Shown in pieces: positions 56,263-64,000 of a DNA stretch of 64,000 nt; the stretch's first letter is position 1; every line of letters starts with the position of its first letter. Made by a program: the position numbers and the translations under genes. The stretch covers positions 1-64,000 of the forward strand of contig JAKFVC010000061.1 in the NCBI GenBank assembly GCA_021732415.1. The letters are read 5' to 3'. Under the pieces are notes generated by a model. It saw only the letters and a program-made list of their open reading frames with translations, had not been told where the DNA came from and did not search any database. The stretch comes from Planctomycetaceae bacterium. GTDB lineage: Bacteria > Planctomycetota > Planctomycetia > Planctomycetales > Planctomycetaceae.

Positions 56263-59200
56263 ATATCTCTCGCCCATTCATCCTGCGGCCTGTCGCGACC
56301 GTGCTGTTCATGGTGGCGATTCTGCTGGCGGGAATGATCGCCTATCGGATGTTGCCGGTCTCGGCGTTGCCGCAGGTGGACTACCCGACGATCCAGGTGG
56401 TCACCTTCTATCCCGGTGCCGGTCCCGATGTGATGGCGTCGTCAGTCACGGCCCCGCTGGAACGTCAGTTCGGCCAGGTCCCTGGACTGACCCAGATGAC
56501 GTCGACCAGCTCGGAAGGCTGCTCGGTCATTACGCTCCGCTTCGCGCTGGAGCTGGATATTGATGTGGCTGCGCAACAGGTGCAGTCGTCGATCAATGTG
56601 GCCTCGACCTTCCTGCCGCGCGATCTGCCGAATCCGCCGATCTACACCAAGACGAATCCCGCCGACGCCCCGATCTTAACGCTGGCGCTCTCATCGAAGA
56701 CGCTGCCGTTGTCGAAGGTGGAAGACCTGGCCGACACCCGGCTTGCTCAGAAGATTTCGCAATTGAGCGGCGTGGGGATGGTCAGCATCAGCGGCGGTCA
56801 GAAGCCGGCGATTCGCATTCAAGCCAACCCGACGGCGTTGTCGAACCTGGGGCTGAATCTCGAAGACGTGCGGAATATGGTGGCCGCGGCCAATGTGAAT
56901 CAGGCCAAGGGGAGTTTTGACGGTCGTCGGCAGGCCTACACGATCGGCGCCAACGATCAGATTTTCACCAGCGAACAATATCGGAAGTTGATCGTCGCCT
57001 ATCACAACGGGGCGCCGGTCCAACTGTCCGATGTGGCGGATGTCGTCGACGATGTGGAAAACATCCGCCAGGCCGCGTGGATGAACGACACTCCCGCGGT
57101 CATCTTGAATATTCAACGACAACCAGGGGCCAACATCATCGAGGTCGTCGACCGGGTGAAGGCGCTGTTGCCGCAGCTGAAAGATTCTCTGCCGGCGACA
57201 GTCTCGATTGCGATTCTGACCGACCGCACGCTGACTATTCGCGCGTCGGTCGAAGATGTGCAGTTTGAATTGCTGCTGACGATTGCGCTGGTCGTGTTCG
57301 TGATCTTCCTGTTCCTGCGAAATGTTTATGCGACCATCATTCCCAGCGTCGCCGTGCCGCTGTCGCTGATCGGCACGTTCGCGGTGATGTATCTGCTGGA
57401 CTATAGCCTCAATAACCTGACGTTGATGGCGCTGACGATTTCGACCGGATTCGTCGTCGATGATGCGATCGTGATGATTGAAAACATCATGCGCTATATC
57501 GAAGAAGGCGAATCGCCGTTGGAAGCGGCCCTCAAGGGGTCAGCTCAAATCGGTTTCACTATTGTCTCATTGAGCGTTTCGCTGATCGCGGTGTTGATCC
57601 CGTTGTTGTTCATGGGAGACATCGTTGGTCGTCTGTTCCGCGAGTTTGCCGTGACCCTGAGCGTGACGATTCTCGTCTCGGCGGTCGTGTCGCTGACGTT
57701 GACACCGATGATGTGTGCGAAGTTGCTCAAGCATGTCGATCCGACGAAGCACGGCCGGATGTATCAGCTGTCCGAGTACTGCTTCGAATCGGTCATCTGG
57801 ATGTACGGTGAGACGCTGAAGGTGGTTCTGCGGCATCAGGCGTCAACGATGATCGTTTCGCTCATCACGCTGATTGGGACCGTCTATTTGTATTTTATCG
57901 TTCCCAAGGGTTTCTTCCCGGTGCAGGATACCGGCGTCATTCTCGGCATTTCTGAAGCGCCGCAGAGCGTCTCGTTTGAGGCCATGTCACAGCGGCAGCT
58001 TGAGCTGAATAAGGCGATCCTGGAAGACCCGGCGGTGCTGAGTCTGTCGAGCTTTATTGGGATCGACGGTACCAATACGACGGTCAACAGCGGCCGCATC
58101 CAGATTAACCTGAAGCCGTTGGACGAGCGGCATCTGAGTGCGTCCGACATTATTCGCCGCCTGCAGCCGAAGCTGGAGAAGGTCAACGGGATCCGGCTGT
58201 TCATGCAGCCGGTGCAGGATCTGACCGTCGAAACTCGCGTCAGCCGGACCCAATATCAATACAGCCTGGAAGACCCCGATGCCGCTGAACTGGGGGAATG
58301 GGCACCGAAGTTCGTGGCCAAGCTGCAAGAGTTGCCGCAACTGCGGGACGTGGCCACCGATCAACAGAACGCCGGATTGCAGATGAGAGTCGTGATTGAT
58401 CGTGATATGGCCTCACGGTTGGGAGTCACGCCGCAGATGATCGACGATGCCCTCTATGATGGCTTCGGTCAGCGGCAGATTTCGATCATGTTCACGCAGT
58501 TGAATCAGTACCGTCTGATACTCGAAGTGAAGCCCAAGTTCCGCAATGCCCCGCGCGATCTGAGTGAAATCTATATTCGTCCGCCGGGGAGTGGCGTCGT
58601 GCCCTTGAGCACGTTTACGCGGCTGGAAGAATCGACCGCCCCCTTGACCGTGAACCACCAGGGACAGTTTCCGGTAGTGACGGTGTCGTTCAACCTGGCG
58701 CCGAATGTCTCGCTGGGTGAGGCCGTGGAGGCGATCGCCAAAGCCAAGGAAGAACTGGGCCTGCCACCGAGTATCGTCGGTGGATTCCAGGGAACGGCCG
58801 AAGCGTTTCTGGCATCGCTCAAGAACACGCCATGGCTGATTCTGGCGGCGCTGGTGACGGTCTATATCGTGTTGGGTGTGCTCTATGAGAGCTACATTCA
58901 TCCGATCACCATCTTGTCGACGCTCCCCTCCGCGGGTGTTGGTGCGTTGGTAGCCTTGCTGATTTGCGGTCTCGATCTGAGCGTGATTGGTTTGATCGGA
59001 ATCATTCTGCTGATCGGTATCGTCAAGAAGAACGCGATCATGATGATCGACTTCGCGCTCGATGCCCAACGCAATCAACACAAGTCCCCCGACGATGCGA
59101 TTTTTGAAGCGTGCCTGTTGCGGTTCCGTCCCATTATGATGACGACGATGGCCGCCTTGTTGGGTGCGGTTCCCCTGGCATTCGGACATGGCACGGGCTC

Positions 59201-59390
59201 GGAATTGCGCAGTCCGCTGGGGATCACCATTATCGGCGGCTTGATCTTCAGCCAGTTGCTGACCCTTTATACGACGCCGGTGATTTACCTGTGGTTTGAT
59301 CGGATTGGCCAGTATCTGGGGATCAAGACTGAAGCGATTCACGGTTCCGACGAGGAGATTCTGCACCCCGCCACGGAGGGGATCGTATGA
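56259..59390 (+). CDS. mdtB: RND multidrug efflux permease (MdtB-like)
   Basis: A 1043-residue inner-membrane RND permease with two repeats of six helices and large periplasmic loops. Recognisable parts are the N-terminal [40 protein letters not shown], the central-helix proton-relay acidic pair in [16 protein letters not shown], and the C-terminal [14 protein letters not shown]. Overlap of start and stop (ATGA) couples it to the adaptor and to the second permease. By analogy with MdtBC the two permeases form a heterotrimer; drug range is unknown. Confidence 0.93.
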   Translation: MNISRPFILRPVATVLFMVAILLAGMIAYRMLPVSALPQVDYPTIQVVTFYPGAGPDVMASSVTAPLERQFGQVPGLTQMTSTSSEGCSVITLRFALELDIDVAAQQVQSSINVASTFLPRDLPNPPIYTKTNPADAPILTLALSSKTLPLSKVEDLADTRLAQKISQLSGVGMVSISGGQKPAIRIQANPTALSNLGLNLEDVRNMVAAANVNQAKGSFDGRRQAYTIGANDQIFTSEQYRKLIVAYHNGAPVQLSDVADVVDDVENIRQAAWMNDTPAVILNIQRQPGANIIEVVDRVKALLPQLKDSLPATVSIAILTDRTLTIRASVEDVQFELLLTIALVVFVIFLFLRNVYATIIPSVAVPLSLIGTFAVMYLLDYSLNNLTLMALTISTGFVVDDAIVMIENIMRYIEEGESPLEAALKGSAQIGFTIVSLSVSLIAVLIPLLFMGDIVGRLFREFAVTLSVTILVSAVVSLTLTPMMCAKLLKHVDPTKHGRMYQLSEYCFESVIWMYGETLKVVLRHQASTMIVSLITLIGTVYLYFIVPKGFFPVQDTGVILGISEAPQSVSFEAMSQRQLELNKAILEDPAVLSLSSFIGIDGTNTTVNSGRIQINLKPLDERHLSASDIIRRLQPKLEKVNGIRLFMQPVQDLTVETRVSRTQYQYSLEDPDAAELGEWAPKFVAKLQELPQLRDVATDQQNAGLQMRVVIDRDMASRLGVTPQMIDDALYDGFGQRQISIMFTQLNQYRLILEVKPKFRNAPRDLSEIYIRPPGSGVVPLSTFTRLEESTAPLTVNHQGQFPVVTVSFNLAPNVSLGEAVEAIAKAKEELGLPPSIVGGFQGTAEAFLASLKNTPWLILAALVTVYIVLGVLYESYIHPITILSTLPSAGVGALVALLICGLDLSVIGLIGIILLIGIVKKNAIMMIDFALDAQRNQHKSPDDAIFEACLLRFRPIMMTTMAALLGAVPLAFGHGTGSELRSPLGITIIGGLIFSQLLTLYTTPVIYLWFDRIGQYLGIKTEAIHGSDEEILHPATEGIV

Positions 59391-62300
59391 GTCTTTCGAC
59401 CCCCTTCATTCATCGGCCCGTCGGTACGACTCTGCTGACGATTGCACTTACGTTGGCCGGGGCGCTCGGCTACACGATGCTGCCGGTGTCGCCGTTGCCA
59501 CAGGTTGATTTTCCGACGATTCAAGTCAGTGCGAATCTGCCGGGTGCCAGTCCCGAGACGATGGCGTCCGCGGTGGCGACGCCTCTGGAACGGCAATTCG
59601 GCCGGATCGCCGGTGTCACCGAAATGACGTCGGCCAGTTCGCTCGGTTCGTGTTCCATTACGATGCAATTCGATCTGGATCGCAACATCAATGCGGCGGC
59701 GCGTGACGTTCAAGCCGCGATCAATGCGGCACGCGGTCAGCTGCCGACGAATTTGCCCAACAATCCGTCCTATCGCAAGGTCAACCCGGCCGACGCGCCG
59801 ATCATGATTCTGGCGCTGACCTCTGACACGTACACGAAGCCGCGTATGTATGACGTGGCGGCGACGATCCTGCAGCAGAAACTGGCGCAGGTGCGGGGGG
59901 TCGGCCAGGTGATGGTGGGGGGAGGTTCTGCCCCGGCGGTACGTGTCGACATCAATCCGACCATCTTGAATCACTACGGGATCGGGCTGGAAGATGTGCG
60001 GCTGGCACTCGGGACGGCAAATGCCAATCGACCCAAGGGAAGCATTAACGACAGCACGCGTTCCTGGTCGCTGATGTCGACCGACCAGTTGTTTCTGGCG
60101 AAAGAATACGCGCCGCTGATTGTGATGTATCGCAATGGGGCTCCTGTCCGGTTGCAGGATATCGCCACGGTGACGGATTCGGTTGAAGACATTCGAGCGT
60201 TCGGGATTGCCAACGGCAAGCCGTCGATCACATTGATGGTCTTCCGGCAACCGGGAGCCAACATCATCGGTACGGTGGATCGCATCCGCGCTCTCCTGCC
60301 GCAGCTCGACGCCCAGATTCCGGCCGATATGGAATTGTCGGTGGCCATGGACCGCACGGCGACGATTCGTGCCTCGCTCGAGGATGTGCAGTTTACGCTG
60401 GTGCTCTCAGTCGGGCTGGTGATTCTGGTCGTCTTCCTGTTTCTGCGAGACTGGCGTGCCACGTTGATTCCCAGTGTGGCGGTGCCCGTCTCGCTGATTG
60501 CCACGTTCGGGGTCATGTATCTGTGCGACTATAGCTTGGACAATCTCTCGCTGATGGCACTGACCATTGCCACGGGGTTCGTGGTCGATGATGCCATCGT
60601 CGTGATCGAAAATATCGCCCGTCACCTGGACGAAGGCCTGACCCCCATGCAAGCCTCGATCAAGGGGGCTCAGGAGATCGGCTTTACCGTTCTGTCGATC
60701 AGCATCTCCCTGGTGGCGGTTTTCATCCCGATTCTGCTGATGGGTGGGATCGTCGGGCGCCTCTTCCGCGAGTTTGCTGTGACACTGTCGGTCGCCATTG
60801 CGGTGTCACTGGTCGTGTCGCTGACGACGACGCCGATGATGTGCGCCTATATGTTGAAGGCCAAAAAGGACCAGCGCCACGGCAAGATCTACATGGCCAG
60901 TGAACGGGTCTTCGAATGGATCCTGTTTTTGTATGAACGTACGCTGCTGGTCGTATTGCGGCATCAACTGCTGACGATGCTCGTCACATTGTCCACGGTC
61001 GGATTGACGGTCTATTTGTATGTGATCGTTCCGAAGGGGTTCTTCCCTCAGCAAGATACGGGCCGCTTGACTGGCAACTTGCAGGCCGATCAGGACACAT
61101 CGTTTAAGTCGATGGCCCGGCTGTTAGAACAGTTCGCGGCCGTCATCAGCGAAGATCCTGCGGTGTCGGGCGTGACGGCATCGATCGGCGGCATGGGAGG
61201 TGCGACGAATTCGGGACGGATGTTCGTTTCTTTGAAGCCTCTGCACGTACGAAAGCTGTCGGCAGATCAGGTGATTGCGAGAATCCGCGGCAAGGCCTCG
61301 AAGGTGCCGGGTGCGACCTTGCTGCTCCAAGCCGTGCAGGATTTGCGAATCGGCGGCCGGGCCAGCGGTGCCCAATATCAGTACAGCCTGCGCGGTGATA
61401 GTCTCAACGAATTGAGCGATTGGAGTGCAAAACTCTTGCGTGAAATGCGGAAGATCCCCGGGCTGGTCGACGTCAACACCGACCAGCAGAACAAGGGCCT
61501 GCAGACGCGCTTGGATATTGACCGTGTGATGGCGGCTCGGCTGGGGATCACGTTATCGACGATCGATAACACCTTGTACGATGCCTTCGGTCAGCGGCAG
61601 GTCTCGACGATTTACAAGTCGCTGAATCAGTACCATGTGGTAATGCAGGTTGAAGACAGCTTCTCACAGAATCCGGATTCCTTGCGACATATCTTCGTGC
61701 GTGGGCAGAACGACGCCCAGATTCCGTTGAAAACGATCTACCGCCAGACGTCAACGAATTCGGCACTCTCGGCCAATCATTCCGGCCAGTTCCCGTCGAC
61801 CACGATCTCCTTCAATCTCGCACCAGGGACATCTCTCGGCGAGGTCATTCCGCAGATCGAACAGGCGTCGCGACAGTTGGGGATGCCCGAGAGCATTCAA
61901 GGCAAATTCTCCGGCGCCGCCCAGGCATTCCAAGCCTCATTGAGCAACCAGCCGCTGCTGATCCTGGCGGCGTTGGTCACAGTTTATATCGTGTTGGGAA
62001 TGCTCTACGAGAGCTACATTCATCCTCTCACGATTCTCTCGACGCTACCGTCGGCGGGTGTCGGTGCGTTGCTGGCGCTGATGGTGTGCAAGGTTGAACT
62101 GAACGTCATGGCGTTGATCGGCATTCTGCTGTTGATTGGGATCGTGAAGAAGAACGCGATCATGATGATCGACTTCGCTCTCGAGGCCGAACGCAATCAC
62201 GGCAAGACCCCCGAGGACGCGATTTTCGAAGCCTGCATTCTGCGATTCCGCCCGATCACCATGACCACGATGGCCGCCCTGTTGGCTGGCCTGCCGCTGG

Positions 62301-62491
62301 CGGTGGGCGTGGGCAACGGGGCCGAATTGCGACAGCCGCTGGGTATCGCGATCGTGGGCGGGCTGATCTTCAGCCAGATGCTGACGCTCTATACGACGCC
62401 GGTGGTTTATTTGTATCTGGACCGGTTCCGTTTGTGGTGCAGCGGGTTGCCGACCCATGGGAAATCGAAGTTTGAGGCGCCGGTGATCTGA
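59387..62491 (+). CDS. mdtC: RND multidrug efflux permease (MdtC-like)
   Basis: A 1034-residue paralogue of the preceding permease with the same layout: [20 protein letters not shown] at the N-terminus, [20 protein letters not shown], the relay segment [16 protein letters not shown], and [19 protein letters not shown]. The conserved Asp pair is intact, so both pumps look active. It overlaps the previous gene by four bases. Family C copy 4 begins 18 bases after its stop. Confidence 0.93.
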   Translation: MSLSTPFIHRPVGTTLLTIALTLAGALGYTMLPVSPLPQVDFPTIQVSANLPGASPETMASAVATPLERQFGRIAGVTEMTSASSLGSCSITMQFDLDRNINAAARDVQAAINAARGQLPTNLPNNPSYRKVNPADAPIMILALTSDTYTKPRMYDVAATILQQKLAQVRGVGQVMVGGGSAPAVRVDINPTILNHYGIGLEDVRLALGTANANRPKGSINDSTRSWSLMSTDQLFLAKEYAPLIVMYRNGAPVRLQDIATVTDSVEDIRAFGIANGKPSITLMVFRQPGANIIGTVDRIRALLPQLDAQIPADMELSVAMDRTATIRASLEDVQFTLVLSVGLVILVVFLFLRDWRATLIPSVAVPVSLIATFGVMYLCDYSLDNLSLMALTIATGFVVDDAIVVIENIARHLDEGLTPMQASIKGAQEIGFTVLSISISLVAVFIPILLMGGIVGRLFREFAVTLSVAIAVSLVVSLTTTPMMCAYMLKAKKDQRHGKIYMASERVFEWILFLYERTLLVVLRHQLLTMLVTLSTVGLTVYLYVIVPKGFFPQQDTGRLTGNLQADQDTSFKSMARLLEQFAAVISEDPAVSGVTASIGGMGGATNSGRMFVSLKPLHVRKLSADQVIARIRGKASKVPGATLLLQAVQDLRIGGRASGAQYQYSLRGDSLNELSDWSAKLLREMRKIPGLVDVNTDQQNKGLQTRLDIDRVMAARLGITLSTIDNTLYDAFGQRQVSTIYKSLNQYHVVMQVEDSFSQNPDSLRHIFVRGQNDAQIPLKTIYRQTSTNSALSANHSGQFPSTTISFNLAPGTSLGEVIPQIEQASRQLGMPESIQGKFSGAAQAFQASLSNQPLLILAALVTVYIVLGMLYESYIHPLTILSTLPSAGVGALLALMVCKVELNVMALIGILLLIGIVKKNAIMMIDFALEAERNHGKTPEDAIFEACILRFRPITMTTMAALLAGLPLAVGVGNGAELRQPLGIAIVGGLIFSQMLTLYTTPVVYLYLDRFRLWCSGLPTHGKSKFEAPVI

Positions 62492-62509
62492 TGTTGATTT
62501 AGAGAAGAT

Positions 62510-62835
62510 CAGGCGAGCCGGGTGCCGTAAGGCCCCGGACAATTCCGACATTGCGAGATCCGTCATGACCAACCCACCAAAGACAGATCTGGAAGGCTTT
62601 CATCGGTTCGTTGGAAGGCTATTGGCATCTCAGGCAGCGAGATTGATATCGCCGGAAGAGGCGATCAAACTCTGGCGCGAGGAACAGAAATCCCTGCGTT
62701 TCATTCAAGAAGGTCTGGACGACATCGCGGCCGGCAGAACAAAGTCGGTGGAGCAATTCGATCGAGATTTTCGTGAACGTCACGGTCTCAATTGAAGCCA
62801 CGGAATCCAGGGGCTTACGCCGCCGGGCTCGCCTG
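62510..62835. repeat. Inverted-repeat pair, family C copy 4, enclosing a small gene
   Basis: The left arm (62510-62544, CAGGCGAGCCGGGTGCCGTA) faces the right arm (62803-62835, GGGGCTTACGCCGCCGGGCT). A complete 76-residue gene lies between them. Confidence 0.8.
62565..62795 (+). CDS. Small antitoxin-like protein
   Basis: A 76-residue charged protein whose second half (LISPEEAIKLWREEQKSLRF, then EGLDDIAAGRTKSVEQFDRD) resembles small antitoxin or addiction-type proteins with an AGR-T-x-x-x-x-F-D tail common next to RelE/ParE toxins. No toxin follows. It is flanked on both sides by facing family C repeat arms. The ATG lacks a strong ribosome site. Confidence 0.6.
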   Translation: MTNPPKTDLEGFHRFVGRLLASQAARLISPEEAIKLWREEQKSLRFIQEGLDDIAAGRTKSVEQFDRDFRERHGLN

Positions 62836-62860
62836 ATTTTTGGTGGGACGCACCTGACTT

Positions 62861-64000
62861 CTATTTCGTCCCCAAGCAAAACAAATGCTTGGTCGTCCTC
62901 AAATAAATCCGGCCGTTCGAGATCGCCGCTGAGGCGAGAACATCTTCTCCTAGTTCGTTGCGGCTCAATTCGGTGTACTCGTCTTTGCTCCCGTCCAAGA
63001 CCAGCGTGCTGCCCGATTCGTCGGTGAAAAAGAGCTTGTCGTCGGCGGACACTGGCGAGGCTGTGAACTTCCCGCCGAGACGTTTCCTCCACAACATCTT
63101 GCCGGTTGCCGCGTCCAGGCACGAGGCCACGCCTTTGTCGTCTGCGAGATAGTACCGACCGTGCAATACGATTCCGGACGGGACGAACGACGTACCGCGA
63201 TCGTTGCGCCAGGCGACGTGCGATTCGGTCACATCACCTGTGCCGCCCGGTTTGATGGCAATATGGGTGCCATTTGGACCACTCACCGCGAGCAGCAGGC
63301 CGTTGCCCAGAATCGGTGTCGGGACGCATTCGCGAGACAAGCCACGGACGGTCCACAGACGACTGCCCGATCGCGGGTCGTAGCCATCCATCTTCTCAGA
63401 TCCTAGGACGACAAGTTCGAAACGATCCCCCACCGGGACGAGTTGTGGCGATGACCATGACAACCAGACTTCCGGACGGTCCGCCTTCCAGTGATTTGCA
63501 CCCGTCAGTTGATCGAGGGCGATGACGTACGATGCACCGTAATGGTCGCACTGCAGAATGAGAGTCTTTTCGAACAGCACAGGAGAGCTCGAGGCGGCAA
63601 ATCGATTTTCAAAGGCACCGTATTCGTCGGCGAGGGCTCGATGCCAGACCAGACCGCCATCCATGTCGAAACAGAAGACGTCACCGGTACCGAAGAACGT
63701 CCAGAGATGTTTGCCATCCGTTACGGGTGACGGGCTGGCCATGCCGCTTTGCGGGTAGTAGAACAGCGTCGGAGCCGTGCCCCATAACCGTTGGTGCCAG
63801 CGTTCGGCCCCGGTTTTACGATCGAGACAGATGATGTGCAGTTCGCCTTGATCGCGACCTTCGGAGGCCGTGACGAAGATACGGTCTTCCCACACGATCG
63901 GATTCGAGATTCCCGATCCTGGCAGCGGAGTCTTCCACAGAACATTTTCGGTCGGCGACCATTTCGTAATGACGCCCGTGTCTGTGGTCAGGCCAGTCCG
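62861..64000 (-). CDS. PQQ-like beta-propeller protein (partial)
   Basis: The visible 379 codons continue beyond the right edge, so the N-terminus is missing. Tryptophan-docking blades are plain: ENVLWKTPLPGSGISNPIVW, GAERWHQRLWGTAP, DAATGKMLWRKRLGGKFTAS and a terminal RIYLRTTKHLFCLGTK. Planctomycete proteins of this type are exported beta-propellers, mostly without PQQ or enzymatic residues; a binding or scaffold role is inferred. The stop lies 25 bases from family C copy 4. Confidence 0.88.
   Translation of the reverse strand, partial: RTGLTTDTGVITKWSPTENVLWKTPLPGSGISNPIVWEDRIFVTASEGRDQGELHIICLDRKTGAERWHQRLWGTAPTLFYYPQSGMASPSPVTDGKHLWTFFGTGDVFCFDMDGGLVWHRALADEYGAFENRFAASSSPVLFEKTLILQCDHYGASYVIALDQLTGANHWKADRPEVWLSWSSPQLVPVGDRFELVVLGSEKMDGYDPRSGSRLWTVRGLSRECVPTPILGNGLLLAVSGPNGTHIAIKPGGTGDVTESHVAWRNDRGTSFVPSGIVLHGRYYLADDKGVASCLDAATGKMLWRKRLGGKFTASPVSADDKLFFTDESGSTLVLDGSKDEYTELSRNELGEDVLASAAISNGRIYLRTTKHLFCLGTK

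Overview
The window reads as chromosome from a planctomycete, probably of the Planctomycetaceae type (my inference; no rRNA is present to confirm it). The evidence is a dense set of lineage-typical families: three DUF1501 Tat-exported proteins, two DUF1549/DUF1553 proteins (one with a planctomycete cytochrome c CxxCH motif), a DUF1559 pseudopilin-like protein, and two large exported proteins carrying the N-terminal LEDRxLL motif. Base composition looks moderately GC-rich and even, and gene spacing is loose.

Layout. 0.1-8 kb: a truncated GxxExxY protein, an RlmI-type rRNA methyltransferase, a GNAT acetyltransferase, a B12-binding-type radical SAM protein, a PhnP-like MBL hydrolase, a CopZ-like Fe-S/zinc protein and a YdcF membrane protein. 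8-16 kb: a solitary DUF1501 gene, ispE-spoVG, and a DUF1549-DUF1501 pair. 16-19 kb: tRNA-Phe with a good promoter and a Wza-like polysaccharide export lipoprotein. 19-26 kb: PhoD phosphatase, an alpha-carbonic anhydrase fused to a GSGND-repeat region, MgtE, and rplM-rpsI with N-terminal extensions. 26-33 kb: an IF-1-like protein, a TPR protein, a GDSL hydrolase, YbaK and an ArsR/SRPBCC operon with an operator-like palindrome. 33-40 kb: a 1188-residue beta-helix protein, a VapBC-type toxin-antitoxin pair with a decayed second antitoxin, a gene with an in-frame stop, a lipoprotein and a DUF1559 protein. 40-48 kb: speA-speB (arginine to agmatine to putrescine) and a PSCyt/DUF1549/DUF1553-DUF1501 pair. 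48-54 kb: a DeaD-type helicase and a NarL-type response regulator with a propeller sensor kinase. 54-63 kb: an mdtABC-type RND efflux operon. 62.5-64 kb: a small antitoxin-like gene and a PQQ-propeller protein that runs off the window.

The most unusual property is the intergenic DNA. At least ten unrelated families of short inverted-repeat doublets (arms of about 20-30 bp) fill the spaces between genes. Several families occur more than once, always as facing pairs where complete. They are nested (family D inside A, family H inside A, an ACACAG-type hairpin inside C). Two pairs enclose a small gene. One hairpin element lies in frame inside the radical SAM gene. No transposase, RAYT or CRISPR locus is visible here, so any mobilising enzyme would act in trans. 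These elements resemble REPINs/MITEs, but the family assignments are mine, made by eye.
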